Notes: generated by a model not told the origin, from the sequence alone. Shown: positions 1 through 6,379, numbered from the stretch's first letter. The stretch is 7,668 nucleotides of DNA from Candidatus Tayloriibacteriota bacterium (GCA_023269245.1 JAHFMB010000044.1:1-7668), one strand, 5' to 3'. A program made the numbers and translations.

Positions 1-1
1 T

Positions 2-889
2 CCTGTTCTTTTACATGAAGTGCTTGAGGGTTTTGCGCCACAAACGGGCAAAGGACCCGCCATCTACCTTGATGGCACTCTGGGAGGCGCAGGACACGCT
101 CTAGCGATTGCCAAGGCATGTACTGGCATGATAACAGTAGTCGGTCTTGATCGCGATCCTGAAGCTATAGAGCGGGGATACGAGATATTGGAAGGTAAGG
201 CAGAACGAATCATTCTTGCCAATGAAGATTATCGCACCATGGACACGGTTCTTGCAGCAAATAATCTGACTGGCGTTGACATGATTCTCTTGGATTTAGG
301 AATTTCGTCCGATGAGTTGGACAACTCTGGCCGAGGATTCACATTCCAAAAAGATGAGCCGCTGCTCATGACTATGGGCGACCCGTCGAAGTATCCGTTT
401 ACCGCAAAGGACATTATTAATAACTGGGCGGAAGAGGATATTGCGAATGTCATATATGGGTACGGTGAAGAGAGGTTCGCACGCAAGATCGCACGCGCAC
501 TCGTTGCTTATAGGGAAAAAAAGCATATTGAAACATCAGGTGAACTCGCAGAAATCATCACATCATGTGTCCCGGGATTCTATAGGAGAGGAAAGATACA
601 CCCGGCAACGCGATCGTTTCAGGCACTACGCATAGCAGTCAACGACGAGTTGAACGCACTCAAGGAAGGTTTGAAAAAGGGGTACGTAGCACTGAACAAA
701 GGAGGACGTATGCAGGTCATTTCATTTCATAGTTTAGAAGATCGCATCGTCAAAGATTTTTATAAAGAAAAAGCAACAGAAGGAGCAACAATTATTACAA
801 AGAAACCGCTTGTCGCAACGGATCAGGAGAGGGCGGAGAATCCGCGATCACGAAGCGCCAAATTGAGAATTATCGAAAAAACAGTATGA
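2..889 (+). CDS. rsmH: 16S rRNA (cytosine(1402)-N(4))-methyltransferase, 5'-truncated by the window edge
   Basis: RsmH (MraW) uses S-adenosylmethionine to methylate N4 of C1402 in the 16S rRNA decoding centre. The reading frame is open from base 2, and its first visible residues, PVLLHEVLEGF, match the conserved RsmH N-terminus. The real start therefore lies a few codons before the window, and the GTG at 20 is internal. Visible family signatures are the SAM-binding LDGTLGGAGHA (about residues 23-33), the acidic DRDP, LGISSDELD followed by RGFTF, HPATRSFQALRIAVNDEL, RMQVISFHSLEDRIVKDF, and a C-terminal NPRSRSAKLR. About 295 residues are visible, against roughly 300 for the family, so little is missing. 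The usual PLDMRM motif reads PLLMTM here. The TGA stop overlaps the ATG of the next gene (ATGA), suggesting translational coupling. Location at the head of a division operon is the classic rsmH context. Confidence 0.96.
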   Translation, partial: PVLLHEVLEGFAPQTGKGPAIYLDGTLGGAGHALAIAKACTGMITVVGLDRDPEAIERGYEILEGKAERIILANEDYRTMDTVLAANNLTGVDMILLDLGISSDELDNSGRGFTFQKDEPLLMTMGDPSKYPFTAKDIINNWAEEDIANVIYGYGEERFARKIARALVAYREKKHIETSGELAEIITSCVPGFYRRGKIHPATRSFQALRIAVNDELNALKEGLKKGYVALNKGGRMQVISFHSLEDRIVKDFYKEKATEGATIITKKPLVATDQERAENPRSRSAKLRIIEKTV

Positions 890-1210
890 CAAAAGCAATC
901 GCACACACATACACCACATTCTATGGATATCGACGCCAGATTTCGCTGGCGCTCATGGCTGCGTCCATGGTGTGCGCACTCATTTATGCAGCCAATCTGT
1001 ACCGTGTCATTTCCCATACACTTGCATTGCGGCAAGTCACGGCCCAAACGGCGATTCTCGATACTGCTATTAGCAAGCTCGACACGCAATATATCTCCAT
1101 TTCACACACAATCACCCCTGAATCATTGAGTGCGCGCGGTTTTGAACAGGGAAAAGTCAGCGCGTTCATTTCCCGAACGGCTTCACTCGGACGCATTGCT
1201 TTGGCTGGTC

Positions 1211-1221
<11 letters not shown>
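886..1221 (+). CDS. ftsL: FtsL-like small bitopic division protein
   Basis: This 111-residue protein has a short cytoplasmic N-terminus (about 18 residues ending in RRQ), one hydrophobic segment at about 19-39, and an extracytoplasmic helical region rich in heptad-like hydrophobics (about 40-75). Its size, topology and position between rsmH and ftsI are those of FtsL, which with FtsB/DivIC and FtsQ/DivIB activates FtsW-FtsI at the septum. FtsL sequences diverge strongly, so the assignment rests on topology and synteny rather than residue motifs. The ATG overlaps the rsmH stop by four bases, and the gene's 3' end overlaps the start of ftsI by 11 bases. No Shine-Dalgarno sequence precedes the start, consistent with coupling. 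Another small bitopic envelope protein cannot be excluded. Confidence 0.72.
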
Positions 1222-2917
<1,696 letters not shown>

Positions 2918-2923
2918 TTAGGA

Positions 2924-2953
2924 GATTTAGGATTTAAGATTTATGATTTAGGA
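2924..2953 (+). repeat. Left arm: four GATTTAN heptamers
   Basis: Four back-to-back heptamers, gattta followed by g, a, t and g in turn (units start at 2924, 2931, 2938 and 2945), end in ga directly before the ATG of the four-helix-bundle gene. An aattagga lies immediately upstream at 2916-2923. The array mirrors an inverted array at 3333-3362. Two 16-nt stretches are exact inverted matches: 2924-2939 with 3333-3348, and 2938-2953 with 3340-3355. In straight register, 26 of the 30 positions are complementary, with one further G-U pair possible in RNA. Confidence 0.88.
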
Positions 2954-3352
2954 ATGCAAACAACGCTCCATTCCGCGAAGATTAAGTCATTTACCGATTT
3001 AAAAGTGTGGCAAGAAGGCCATACTCTTGTTATATTGGTATACAAGGTCACAAAAAGTTTCCCAAAGGATGAATTGTATTCACTTATTAGTCAAATGAGG
3101 AGGGCAGCTTCTTCTGTGACGGCAAATGTGGCAGAAGGATTTGGTCGTCAAGGATACAAAGAAAAAATTCATTTTTACTATCAGGCTCAAGGGTCGCCCG
3201 TAGAGCTAAAAGACCAAATTCTGATTGCGCGAGATGTCGGATATCTGAATGTGAATGATTTTAATTCCTTAGTGGGCCAATCAAATGTGACGCATAAACT
3301 TCTTCAAGGTCTCATAACAAAATCAAAGTCATTCTTAAATCCTAAATCATAA
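2954..3352 (+). CDS. Four-helix-bundle protein, S23 / 23S rRNA intervening-sequence family
   Basis: This 132-residue protein matches the S23 family by sequence pattern: FTDLKVWQEG near the N-terminus, SFPKDELYSLISQMRRAASS at about 35-54, VTANVAEGFGRQGYKE at about 55-70, and a GSPVELKDQ block at about 80-88. The family forms antiparallel four-helix bundles. It was first seen encoded in intervening sequences of bacterial 23S rRNA genes and also occurs as free genes; its molecular function is not established. Here the gene interrupts a cell-wall operon between ftsI and murF. Its ATG abuts the left heptamer array, so the only AGGA is too close to act as a normal ribosome binding site. Its last six codons (FLNPKS) and stop lie inside the right array. 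This gives the look of an inserted cassette. I infer no role in cell division from position alone. Confidence 0.9.
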   Translation: MQTTLHSAKIKSFTDLKVWQEGHTLVILVYKVTKSFPKDELYSLISQMRRAASSVTANVAEGFGRQGYKEKIHFYYQAQGSPVELKDQILIARDVGYLNVNDFNSLVGQSNVTHKLLQGLITKSKSFLNPKS

Positions 3353-3362
3353 ATCCTAATTC
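3333..3362 (-). repeat. Right arm: inverted heptamer array overlapping the S23-type stop
   Basis: Read on the minus strand from 3362 to 3333, the array is gaattag, gatttat, gatttag, gatttaa, then ga: the same 7-nt unit and 30-nt length as the left arm, in opposite orientation. It encodes the last residues and stop codon of the four-helix-bundle gene, and ends only seven bases before the murF ATG. It has no run of T after it that would make it an intrinsic terminator, so read-through into murF is expected. Confidence 0.87.
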
Positions 3363-3369
3363 TAATTTT

Positions 3370-4734
3370 ATGAATTTCTTCAAGAACATCGTGGTTGCAG
3401 GGCTGACACTCGAATCTCGCCTCATTCTCGCCAAATACAAGCCTTTTATTGTGGCCGTGACCGGTAGTGTTGGTAAAACTTCGACCAAGGACGCCATCTA
3501 TAGCGTCTTGAGCAATTCCAATCTCTGCAACGCTGACGGGACCGGTATTTGTTATGTACGCAAGAGTCAGAAGAGTATGAATAGTGAGACAGGCTTGCCA
3601 TTAACGGTCATAGGAGCGCCCAATGCGTGGCGTAGCGTCTCTGGATGGCTGCGTAACCTTGTCCAAGGTGCACGATTGATTCTTTTTAAGAATGAATACC
3701 CAGACTGCTTGGTGTTGGAAGTCGGCGCCGATCACCCCAATGATATCAAACGTATCGCCGCATGGCTCAAGCCCGATATTGCGGTTATTACACAAGTCAG
3801 TTCAACTCCTGTTCACGTCGAGTTTTTTGCATCACCAGATGAAGTATTTGAAGAAAAGGCTTCGCTTGCGACAGCAGTTAAAGATGGCGGTACATTAATC
3901 CTTTTTGCCGATAATCCAAAAGTACTTTCACTGGCAGACAGGGTCAAGGACAGGGGGGTCAAAATTATTTCATTTGGCACTTCCGAACAGGCTCAGGTAA
4001 AGGGCAGTGATCAGCGATTTGTATATGCGGTTGCTGACACCACCACAGATATGGGCGCACATGTGGCGAAAATTCCTACCGGTTTTACGTTTAAACTTGA
4101 TATGAATGGTATCAGTGAGACGATTTTGGTCAATGGTTTGGTCGGTAAATCATACATGTACCCACTATTGGCCGCTGCCGCAGTTGGTATGGCAAAAAAT
4201 GTGGCTGTACCGACGATTGTTCGTGGCCTGACCAACTACGATGCGCCAAAAGGTCGTATGAATATTATTGCTGGTCGAGACTCGGTTACCTTGATCGATG
4301 ATACATACAACTCATCTCCTGATGCAGTCATGTCCGCACTGACTACCATGAAAGAGCTGGAGTGTTCGGGTACGAAAATAGCTGCCTTGGGAGATATGAT
4401 GGAACTCGGACAGTATTCAGCGGAAGAACATCGTAAGATTGGTAGGGAAGTTCTCGGTGCTGTACAGGTCCTCCTGACGGTCGGTCAGCGTTCACGCGCG
4501 ACGGCAGATGAGGCGGTCAAAGCAGGATTTGCAGCGGAATGCGTTCACTCCTTTGATACTTCTACTGAGGCGGGAGAATTTTTACAGAAATTGGTCAAAC
4601 CTTTTGATGTGGTGCTTATCAAAGGTTCACAGTCCATCCGTATGGAGCGCACGGTCAAGATGTTGATGAAAGATTCGTCGAAAGTCGCAGACCTTCTTGT
4701 GCGCCAAGAGAAAGAGTGGCTTGAAAAGAAGTAA
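3370..4734 (+). CDS. murF: MurF-like Mur ligase (UDP-MurNAc-tripeptide:D-Ala-D-Ala ligase), N-terminal domain absent
   Basis: Mur ligases couple ATP hydrolysis to amide-bond formation. MurF adds D-Ala-D-Ala to UDP-MurNAc-tripeptide in the cytoplasm, completing the peptidoglycan precursor. The 454 residues contain a P-loop GSVGKTS (32-38), VLEVGADHPND (115-125) with a conserved acidic residue, PVHVEFF, EEK at 161-163, GRMNII (295-300), IDDTYNSSPD (309-318), ALGDMMELG (339-347) and GSQSIRMERTV (419-429); the last three are characteristic of MurF. In typical MurF the P-loop comes near residue 105-110, after a UDP-binding domain. Here it is at 32, so that domain is missing or replaced by KYKPFIVAV, as I recall for many CPR Mur ligases. 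Total length is normal because the stretch between the P-loop and VLEVGAD is long. The start has no Shine-Dalgarno; its upstream bases belong to the right heptamer arm. Substrate specificity is by homology only. Confidence 0.87.
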   Translation: MNFFKNIVVAGLTLESRLILAKYKPFIVAVTGSVGKTSTKDAIYSVLSNSNLCNADGTGICYVRKSQKSMNSETGLPLTVIGAPNAWRSVSGWLRNLVQGARLILFKNEYPDCLVLEVGADHPNDIKRIAAWLKPDIAVITQVSSTPVHVEFFASPDEVFEEKASLATAVKDGGTLILFADNPKVLSLADRVKDRGVKIISFGTSEQAQVKGSDQRFVYAVADTTTDMGAHVAKIPTGFTFKLDMNGISETILVNGLVGKSYMYPLLAAAAVGMAKNVAVPTIVRGLTNYDAPKGRMNIIAGRDSVTLIDDTYNSSPDAVMSALTTMKELECSGTKIAALGDMMELGQYSAEEHRKIGREVLGAVQVLLTVGQRSRATADEAVKAGFAAECVHSFDTSTEAGEFLQKLVKPFDVVLIKGSQSIRMERTVKMLMKDSSKVADLLVRQEKEWLEKK

Positions 4735-4749
4735 AAATCGTGTTAATTT
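4721..4749 (+). promoter_or_regulatory. Candidate promoter for tRNA-Glu, inside the 3' end of murF
   Basis: TTGAAA (4721-4726, five of six consensus bases) is followed after 17 nt by TAATTT (4744-4749), preceded by TGT as in an extended -10. Transcription would begin near 4756 and run through a small hairpin (cggct at 4759-4763 with agccg at 4768-4772) into the tRNA. The -10 match is weak, and the tRNA could also be co-transcribed from the murF operon. Confidence 0.4.
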
Positions 4750-4801
4750 ATTTCGATGCGGCTTGCCAGCCGTAGCTCGAGCGAATGCGAGAGCAGAGGA
4801 T

Positions 4802-4873
4802 GGCCCTATCGTCTATCGGCTAGGACACTGCCTTCTCAAGGCAGGAAGCGGGGTTCGATTCCCCGTAGGGCTA
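4802..4873 (+). tRNA. tRNA-Glu (anticodon CTC)
   Basis: A full cloverleaf can be drawn. The acceptor ggcccta (4802-4808) pairs with tagggct (4866-4872), the terminal pair being G-U. The D-stem is gtct/ggac around a loop with GG. The anticodon stem ctgcc/ggcag encloses the loop ttctcaa, whose middle three bases are CTC. The variable loop is gaag, and the T-stem cgggg/ccccg encloses ttcgatt. The discriminator is A4873; the next bases are cac, so CCA is not encoded and must be added by a nucleotidyltransferase. The cgtcta and aggacac segments resemble bacterial tRNA-Glu. CTC reads GAG only, so a TTC isoacceptor is expected elsewhere in the genome. Confidence 0.93.
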
Positions 4874-4874
4874 C
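4856..4874 (+). repeat. Direct repeat copy 1 (3' end of tRNA-Glu)
   Basis: The 19 bases cgattccccgtagggctac, covering the 3' T-arm and 3' acceptor strand plus one base beyond the discriminator, recur exactly at 5034-5052, 178 bp downstream. Duplication of a tRNA 3' end is the usual footprint of integration at a tRNA attachment site, although the interval here is very short. Confidence 0.85.
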
Positions 4875-4900
4875 ACGGCAATAACTACTTTTGTAACTAA

Positions 4901-4936
4901 GCTCGATAGAAATCGAGCAGACGCTATTGCGTCTGC
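4901..4936 (+). other. Two adjacent perfect hairpins after the tRNA
   Basis: gctcgat/atcgagc (4901-4907 with 4912-4918) forms a 7-bp stem with loop agaa. gcagacgc/gcgtctgc (4917-4924 with 4929-4936) forms an 8-bp stem with loop tatt. They share two bases (4917-4918), so both cannot form at full length together. Neither is followed by a T-run, so they are not standard intrinsic terminators. They may set the tRNA 3' boundary, act in processing, or belong to the GC-rich element that follows. Confidence 0.6.
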
Positions 4937-4941
4937 GACTT

Positions 4942-4952
4942 GGGAATCGAAC
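4942..4952 (-). repeat. Inverted copy of the tRNA T-arm
   Basis: gggaatcgaac is the exact reverse complement of gttcgattccc at 4853-4863 in the tRNA T-arm. Its first eight bases can also pair with cgattccc at 5034-5041, so it could close a structure around the GC-rich segment between them. I could not fold a tRNA around it on the minus strand. Confidence 0.6.
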
Positions 4953-5033
4953 GGCGGAGCGATGCCGAGCGAGCACGCGAGGCCGCGAGCCGGTGCCCAG
5001 CCCGAGCCGAACTGGTGAGGCGAGAGGCGCGGG

Positions 5034-5052
5034 CGATTCCCCGTAGGGCTAC
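5034..5052 (+). repeat. Direct repeat copy 2 (tRNA-Glu 3'-end duplicate)
   Basis: An exact 19-nt copy of the tRNA-Glu 3' end at 4856-4874. The bases before it (gcgcgggc) do not continue the tRNA, and no D-arm or anticodon arm can be found upstream, so this is a fragment and not a second tRNA gene. Confidence 0.85.
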
Positions 5053-5086
5053 TCGCAACGCAACTCAGGCGCACCAAACGCCCCAG

Positions 5087-5115
5087 TTTACTCGTATACT
5101 TCACCGGCGTATACT
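5087..5115 (+). promoter_or_regulatory. Sigma-70-type promoter for the cytochrome b5/DoxX pair
   Basis: TTTACT (5087-5092) and TATACT (5110-5115, five of six bases) are separated by an ideal 17 nt. Transcription would start near 5122, giving a leader of about 15 nt before the ATG at 5137, with no Shine-Dalgarno. The octamer cgtatact occurs twice, at 5093-5100 and 5108-5115, 15 bp apart. The upstream copy lies in the spacer and could be a regulator half-site or chance. Confidence 0.6.
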
Positions 5116-5136
5116 GTACGCATAACTATTTAATCT

Positions 5137-5535
5137 ATGTCTAAAAAATACGTTTCAGTCATTATCTTTGTGGTTGTTGCAGTGATTATTGTTATTGCGA
5201 TTACCGCTTTAATGCCTTCTGCTATACAAAATCCAGCCACATCTGGGACGTCCGCTAATGTAGAAACCATAAATTCAAACACGGGCACAACTGGCGCGAA
5301 GACATATTCGTTGGCTGATGTTATGAGGCACAATGTTAAGACTGATTGTTGGACCACGATAAACGGTGCAGTTTACAATGTCACTTCATGGATTTCAGAG
5401 CACCCAGGCGGTACCCAGGCGGTCGTTGGTCTCTGCGGCATTGATGGTTCTGACGCATTCAATGGCCAGCATGGCGGAGAACGACGTCCTGCGAGCGAAC
5501 TTGCTTCATTCAGGATCGGTGATCTTGCAAAATAA
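5137..5535 (+). CDS. Membrane-anchored cytochrome b5-like heme-binding protein
   Basis: This 132-residue protein has a lysine-containing N-terminus, a hydrophobic segment at about 6-26 (uncleaved anchor or signal peptide), a Ser/Thr/Asn-rich linker (about 30-56), and a cytochrome b5-like domain (about 57-131). The family core HPGG is at 89-92, with His89 the predicted first axial heme ligand. His112 in FNGQHGG is the likely second. TYSLADVMRHN and DCWTTINGAVYNVTSWI are typical of the fold. Cys71 and Cys100 lie in the domain and could form a disulfide if it is extracytoplasmic, as the topology suggests. The likely role is one-electron transfer in the envelope; the partner is unknown. Its stop overlaps the next gene by one base. 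The ATG was chosen because it starts the anchor and sits suitably behind the promoter. Confidence 0.85.
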   Translation: MSKKYVSVIIFVVVAVIIVIAITALMPSAIQNPATSGTSANVETINSNTGTTGAKTYSLADVMRHNVKTDCWTTINGAVYNVTSWISEHPGGTQAVVGLCGIDGSDAFNGQHGGERRPASELASFRIGDLAK

Positions 5536-5999
5536 TGTACAGTTCACTTATACAATCAATTTTAACTCTTACTAAACACATGACGCCAAAAATAACAACC
5601 AAAGAGATTGCCCCTATTATCGTACGCATTGCCATGTCGCTCATATTCCTTTGGTTTGGATCACAACAACTCATAAACACTGCTGCCTGGCTGAGCTTCG
5701 TACCGGATTTCGCGTTGAGCATGTCCGGACTGAGTGCTGTGGTGCTTGTGCACTTTAACGGAGCATTTGAGATTGTTTTTGGTATATGTTTGCTTGCAGG
5801 GTTCTTTACCCGCACCTCTGCGCTTCTCCTGGGTTTGCACCTGCTCGGCATAAGCCTCAGTTTGGGTGCCAGCGCTATTGCTGTGCGCGATTATGGTCTC
5901 GCCTTGGCAACTCTTTCTATCTTTGTGTATGGCATGGATCGTCTGGGCCTCGATACTCGTCTGAACAAGAGATCAGTATCAACAGCTATTCCACAGTAG
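5535..5999 (+). CDS. DoxX-like integral membrane protein
   Basis: About 154 residues with four predicted membrane helices (about 28-46, 68-90, 95-113 and 119-135). The pattern matches the DoxX/DoxD-like superfamily: IVRIAMSLIFLWFGSQQLIN in helix 1, FNGAFEIVFGICLLAGFFTR in helix 2, LLGLHLLGISLSLGA in helix 3, and the RDYGLALATLS segment. Members include the DoxD subunit of archaeal thiosulfate:quinone oxidoreductase and mycobacterial DoxX, which acts with redox partners; most others have no known function. The ATG at 5535 overlaps the previous stop (TAATG), implying coupling with the cytochrome b5 gene. An in-frame ATG at 5580 removes 15 residues before the first helix and is an equally plausible start. 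Pairing with a heme protein suggests an envelope redox module. The biochemical role is unproven. Confidence 0.82.
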   Translation: MYSSLIQSILTLTKHMTPKITTKEIAPIIVRIAMSLIFLWFGSQQLINTAAWLSFVPDFALSMSGLSAVVLVHFNGAFEIVFGICLLAGFFTRTSALLLGLHLLGISLSLGASAIAVRDYGLALATLSIFVYGMDRLGLDTRLNKRSVSTAIPQ

Positions 6000-6028
6000 T
6001 CATAAGTTAGGTAAATAAGGTAATGCGT

Positions 6029-6066
6029 GCTACAGTATCTCCACGAGAGAGCGCGTCGGGTTTTTT
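6029..6066 (+). terminator. Possible weak terminator after the DoxX-like gene
   Basis: gcgtgc-type bases at 6026-6031 can pair with gcgcgt at 6051-6056 (with two G-U pairs), and tctc (6038-6041) with gaga (6047-6050) inside. A run of six T follows at 6061-6066. Several bases separate stem and T-run, so this is not a strong terminator. The same stretch contains tgctacagt (6028-6036), which could instead be an extended -10 for csp with a long leader. Confidence 0.3.
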
Positions 6067-6097
6067 CGCAATACTAGTCTAATTTCAATTCAATCAC

Positions 6098-6295
6098 ATG
6101 CAAGGTAAAATCAAGACCCTCACTGAGAAAGGATTCGGTTTCATTGCTCGCGAAGGCGAGGCAAAGGACCTTTTCTTCCACTCAAATGACGTGGTCGGCA
6201 CTACTTTCAACGAACTCCAGGTTGGAGACATGGTCTCTTTCGAGGTTGTTGATGGTCAGAAGGGCCCAAGCGCAAAGAATGTTAAGCGCGTATAA
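6098..6295 (+). CDS. CspA-family cold-shock / nucleic-acid-binding protein
   Basis: A 65-residue single cold-shock domain (OB-fold beta barrel) that binds single-stranded RNA and DNA and typically melts RNA structure. RNP1 is visible as KGFGFI (11-16) and RNP2 as DLFFH (24-28), followed by the usual VGDMVSFEV and the conserved ending GPSAKNVKRV. The length is normal for the family. The frame is complete with ATG at 6098 and TAA at 6293. No Shine-Dalgarno precedes the start. A leader of unknown length contains a T-run and a possible stem, which may matter because csp mRNAs are often regulated through their leaders. It stands alone, with a strong terminator about 60 bases after its stop. Confidence 0.95.
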   Translation: MQGKIKTLTEKGFGFIAREGEAKDLFFHSNDVVGTTFNELQVGDMVSFEVVDGQKGPSAKNVKRV

Positions 6296-6316
6296 CCCGT
6301 AAACATAGTGGGGAGC

Positions 6317-6337
6317 TATACTCGTTTTCTGAGTATA
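6317..6337. promoter_or_regulatory. Inverted repeat overlapping a TATAAT box
   Basis: tatactc (6317-6323) and gagtata (6331-6337) are a perfect 7-bp inverted repeat around gttttct. The right half overlaps a consensus TATAAT at 6334-6339. There is no good -35 17 nt upstream, so the promoter is uncertain. The palindrome could be an operator, or the stem of a processing or stability hairpin at the end of the csp mRNA. Confidence 0.45.
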
Positions 6338-6357
6338 ATACGCCTAACTGCAAAAGG

Positions 6358-6379
6358 CACCCGTAACCGGGTGTTTTTT
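6358..6379 (+). terminator. Intrinsic terminator between csp and valS
   Basis: cacccg (6358-6363) pairs with cgggtg (6368-6373) around loop taac, directly followed by six T (6374-6379). This is a textbook intrinsic terminator and most simply ends the csp transcript. If the TATAAT at 6334-6339 is a real promoter, the same hairpin would lie in its leader and could attenuate transcription into valS. Confidence 0.85.

Larger units (their letters stand above)
2918..3369 (+). mobile_element. Putative S23-type cassette bounded by inverted heptamer arrays
   Basis: The whole interval between the ftsI stop and the murF start consists of two inverted heptamer arrays and the gene they enclose. In a transcript the arms could pair into a stem of about 30 bp, placing most of the coding region in the loop. 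This resembles 23S rRNA intervening sequences, where terminal inverted repeats form a stem enclosing an S23 reading frame. No transposase, clear target-site duplication or integrase is visible, so mobility is an inference. It could instead be an old insertion that kept its ends, or a regulatory stem. Confidence 0.45.
4937..5052. other. GC-rich non-coding segment bounded by tRNA-derived repeats
   Basis: By eye this stretch is about 70% G+C, well above the neighbouring genes, and is full of gcgag, gagcg and gccgag motifs with short self-complementary patches such as cgcgaggccgcg. It starts just before the inverted T-arm copy (4942-4952) and ends with the 19-nt tRNA 3'-end copy (5034-5052). Reading frames across it have no recognisable family and look compositional. 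A similar but shorter gagcgaatgcgagagc patch precedes the tRNA at 4779-4794. It may be a structured RNA, a small non-autonomous repeat element, or the scar of an integration event. I do not recognise a named family. Confidence 0.5.

Noticed and set aside
20..22. GTG at 20 as the start of rsmH
   Set aside because: The frame continues to the left edge and encodes PVLLHE, part of the conserved RsmH N-terminus, so the gene is truncated by the window and the GTG is internal.
1130..1210. Longer ftsI starting at 1130
   Set aside because: The extra 27 codons lie inside ftsL in another frame and show no family-like sequence. The ATG at 1211 puts the basic N-terminus and membrane anchor in the normal place.
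2924..3362. CRISPR array from the repeated heptamers
   Set aside because: The units are 7 nt and contiguous with no spacers, and the two arrays are inverted, so this is not a CRISPR.
4937..5052. A second or minus-strand tRNA in the GC-rich segment
   Set aside because: Only T-arm and acceptor fragments are present. No matching D-arm, anticodon arm or 5' acceptor strand can be folded on either strand.
4871..5104. Minus- and plus-strand reading frames through the GC-rich segment after the tRNA
   Set aside because: They are open because of high G+C, show low-complexity Arg/Ala/Ser content, cross hairpins and tRNA-derived repeats, and resemble no protein family.
5510..5851. 113-codon minus-strand reading frame opposite the DoxX-like gene
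   Set aside because: The plus strand has a clear four-helix DoxX-like protein coupled to its neighbour; the opposite frame has no family features.
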